In this document: positions 32,346-32,783 of the stretch, one piece after another | Position numbering within the stretch: the stretch's first letter is position 1 | How the letters are laid out: every line of letters begins with the position of its first letter | Source: Martinezella lusitana | GTDB lineage: Bacteria > Pseudomonadota > Alphaproteobacteria > Rhizobiales > Rhizobiaceae | DNA length: 32,783 nucleotides | Reading direction: 5' to 3' | Assembly (NCBI RefSeq): GCF_900094565.1 | Contig: NZ_FMAF01000048.1 | Span: 1 to 32,783 of the forward strand | Notes under the pieces: model-generated | What the model was told of the DNA's origin: nothing | What the model saw: only the letters and a program-made list of their open reading frames with translations | Databases searched by the model: none | Translations under genes and position numbers: made by a program

Positions 32346-32783
32346 TCAGACGGGATCTTTGATATCAGGGCCGTACGTGTAAGTGCCGTCCCACTCGATG
32401 ACGGCTTTCGGCCGAACCCGTTTGAAATGGGATTTCACCGGTAACCCCGTATCAACTGATATCCAAATCTTCCAGTAATCAACCTGTTGGTACGATAGGT
32501 GGTCGTAAGACCAAATTTCGGTCTGGACGCCATCTATCGTTTCGCTCCCGAGATGTTCGCAGTTTTCGAGATCATTGGTTTTTGAATATTGGCGTGGTTC
32601 TACATGCCACGGTTTGGAATCGCCATGCCACCACTGCTTAGTGTCAACATATAGGGTGGTAAAATGGATTGCCTCAAGAGAATTGGTGCCGACCAACCGA
32701 ATTCGTGGTGTGGCATTGAATTTATCCGTCATGGCCCTGACAGACGCGCATGCGTCATCTGCGGCAAAAGCTGGTGTCATTTC
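32346..32783 (-). CDS. Secreted protein, possibly LolA-like fold (5' end outside the window)
   Basis: The frame is open to the right edge. The in-window part begins EMTPAFAADDACAS, which looks like the end of a signal peptide (PAFA-A), so the start is beyond base 32783 and the ATG at 32780 is probably internal to the signal peptide. The mature part (about 130 residues) has the flow of LolA/LppX-like beta proteins (LEAIHFTTLYVDTKQWW, CEHLGSETIDGVQTEIWSY, WISVDTGLPVKSHFKR). Two Cys (DDACAS, NCEHLG) may form a disulfide. The fold is inference; the family is not named. Confidence 0.55.
   Translation of the reverse strand, partial: EMTPAFAADDACASVRAMTDKFNATPRIRLVGTNSLEAIHFTTLYVDTKQWWHGDSKPWHVEPRQYSKTNDLENCEHLGSETIDGVQTEIWSYDHLSYQQVDYWKIWISVDTGLPVKSHFKRVRPKAVIEWDGTYTYGPDIKDPV

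Overview
The window looks like an accessory region of an alphaproteobacterium of the Rhizobiales (Rhizobium/Agrobacterium type). The reasons are an invasion-associated-locus-B (IalB) family protein, IS66, IS110 and IS6 elements and a serine-recombinase cassette of rhizobial type, a BetR-type regulator, and generally high-GC codon use with AT-richer patches around toxin/immunity and hypothetical genes. This assignment is inference from gene content; no rRNA or housekeeping gene is present.

Left part (1-7.5 kb): a mobile cassette (DUF5372 protein, HTH protein, a 93-residue protein, large serine recombinase) abuts a truncated IS66-family element. The intact end of that IS66 element sits inside a gene for a peptide-exporting ABC transporter, of which only the last third (final TM segments and a complete ATPase domain) remains. 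Translationally linked to that remnant is an Fe(II)/2-oxoglutarate PKHD-type hydroxylase, followed by an exported TPR protein with nine full 34-residue repeats. Together they may be the remains of a modified-peptide export locus.

Middle (7.1-15.5 kb): a BetR-receiver response regulator converges, with a 14-bp overlap, on a hybrid histidine kinase. The kinase is coupled by an ATGA overlap to a secreted molybdopterin-oxidoreductase-like protein. Then come a hypothetical protein, a GT-B-like glycosyltransferase-type protein, a beheaded IS6 remnant, and a LysR regulator divergent from a VOC-family protein and a short-chain dehydrogenase.

Right part (15.5-32.8 kb): an IS110-family transposase with a structured non-coding tail (candidate bridge RNA), a secreted protein and a lipoprotein, then a five-gene operon on the minus strand: IalB-family protein, TpsB/FhaC transporter, small lipoprotein, a ~3,217-residue CdiA/FHA-like TpsA exoprotein and an Imm35-type immunity gene. 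The exoprotein has a TPS secretion domain, six ~92-residue tandem repeats, further FHA repeats and a C-terminal papain-fold toxin domain (Cys/His/Asp visible). The layout predicts a two-partner-secretion contact-dependent inhibition system. A partial secreted protein runs off the right edge.
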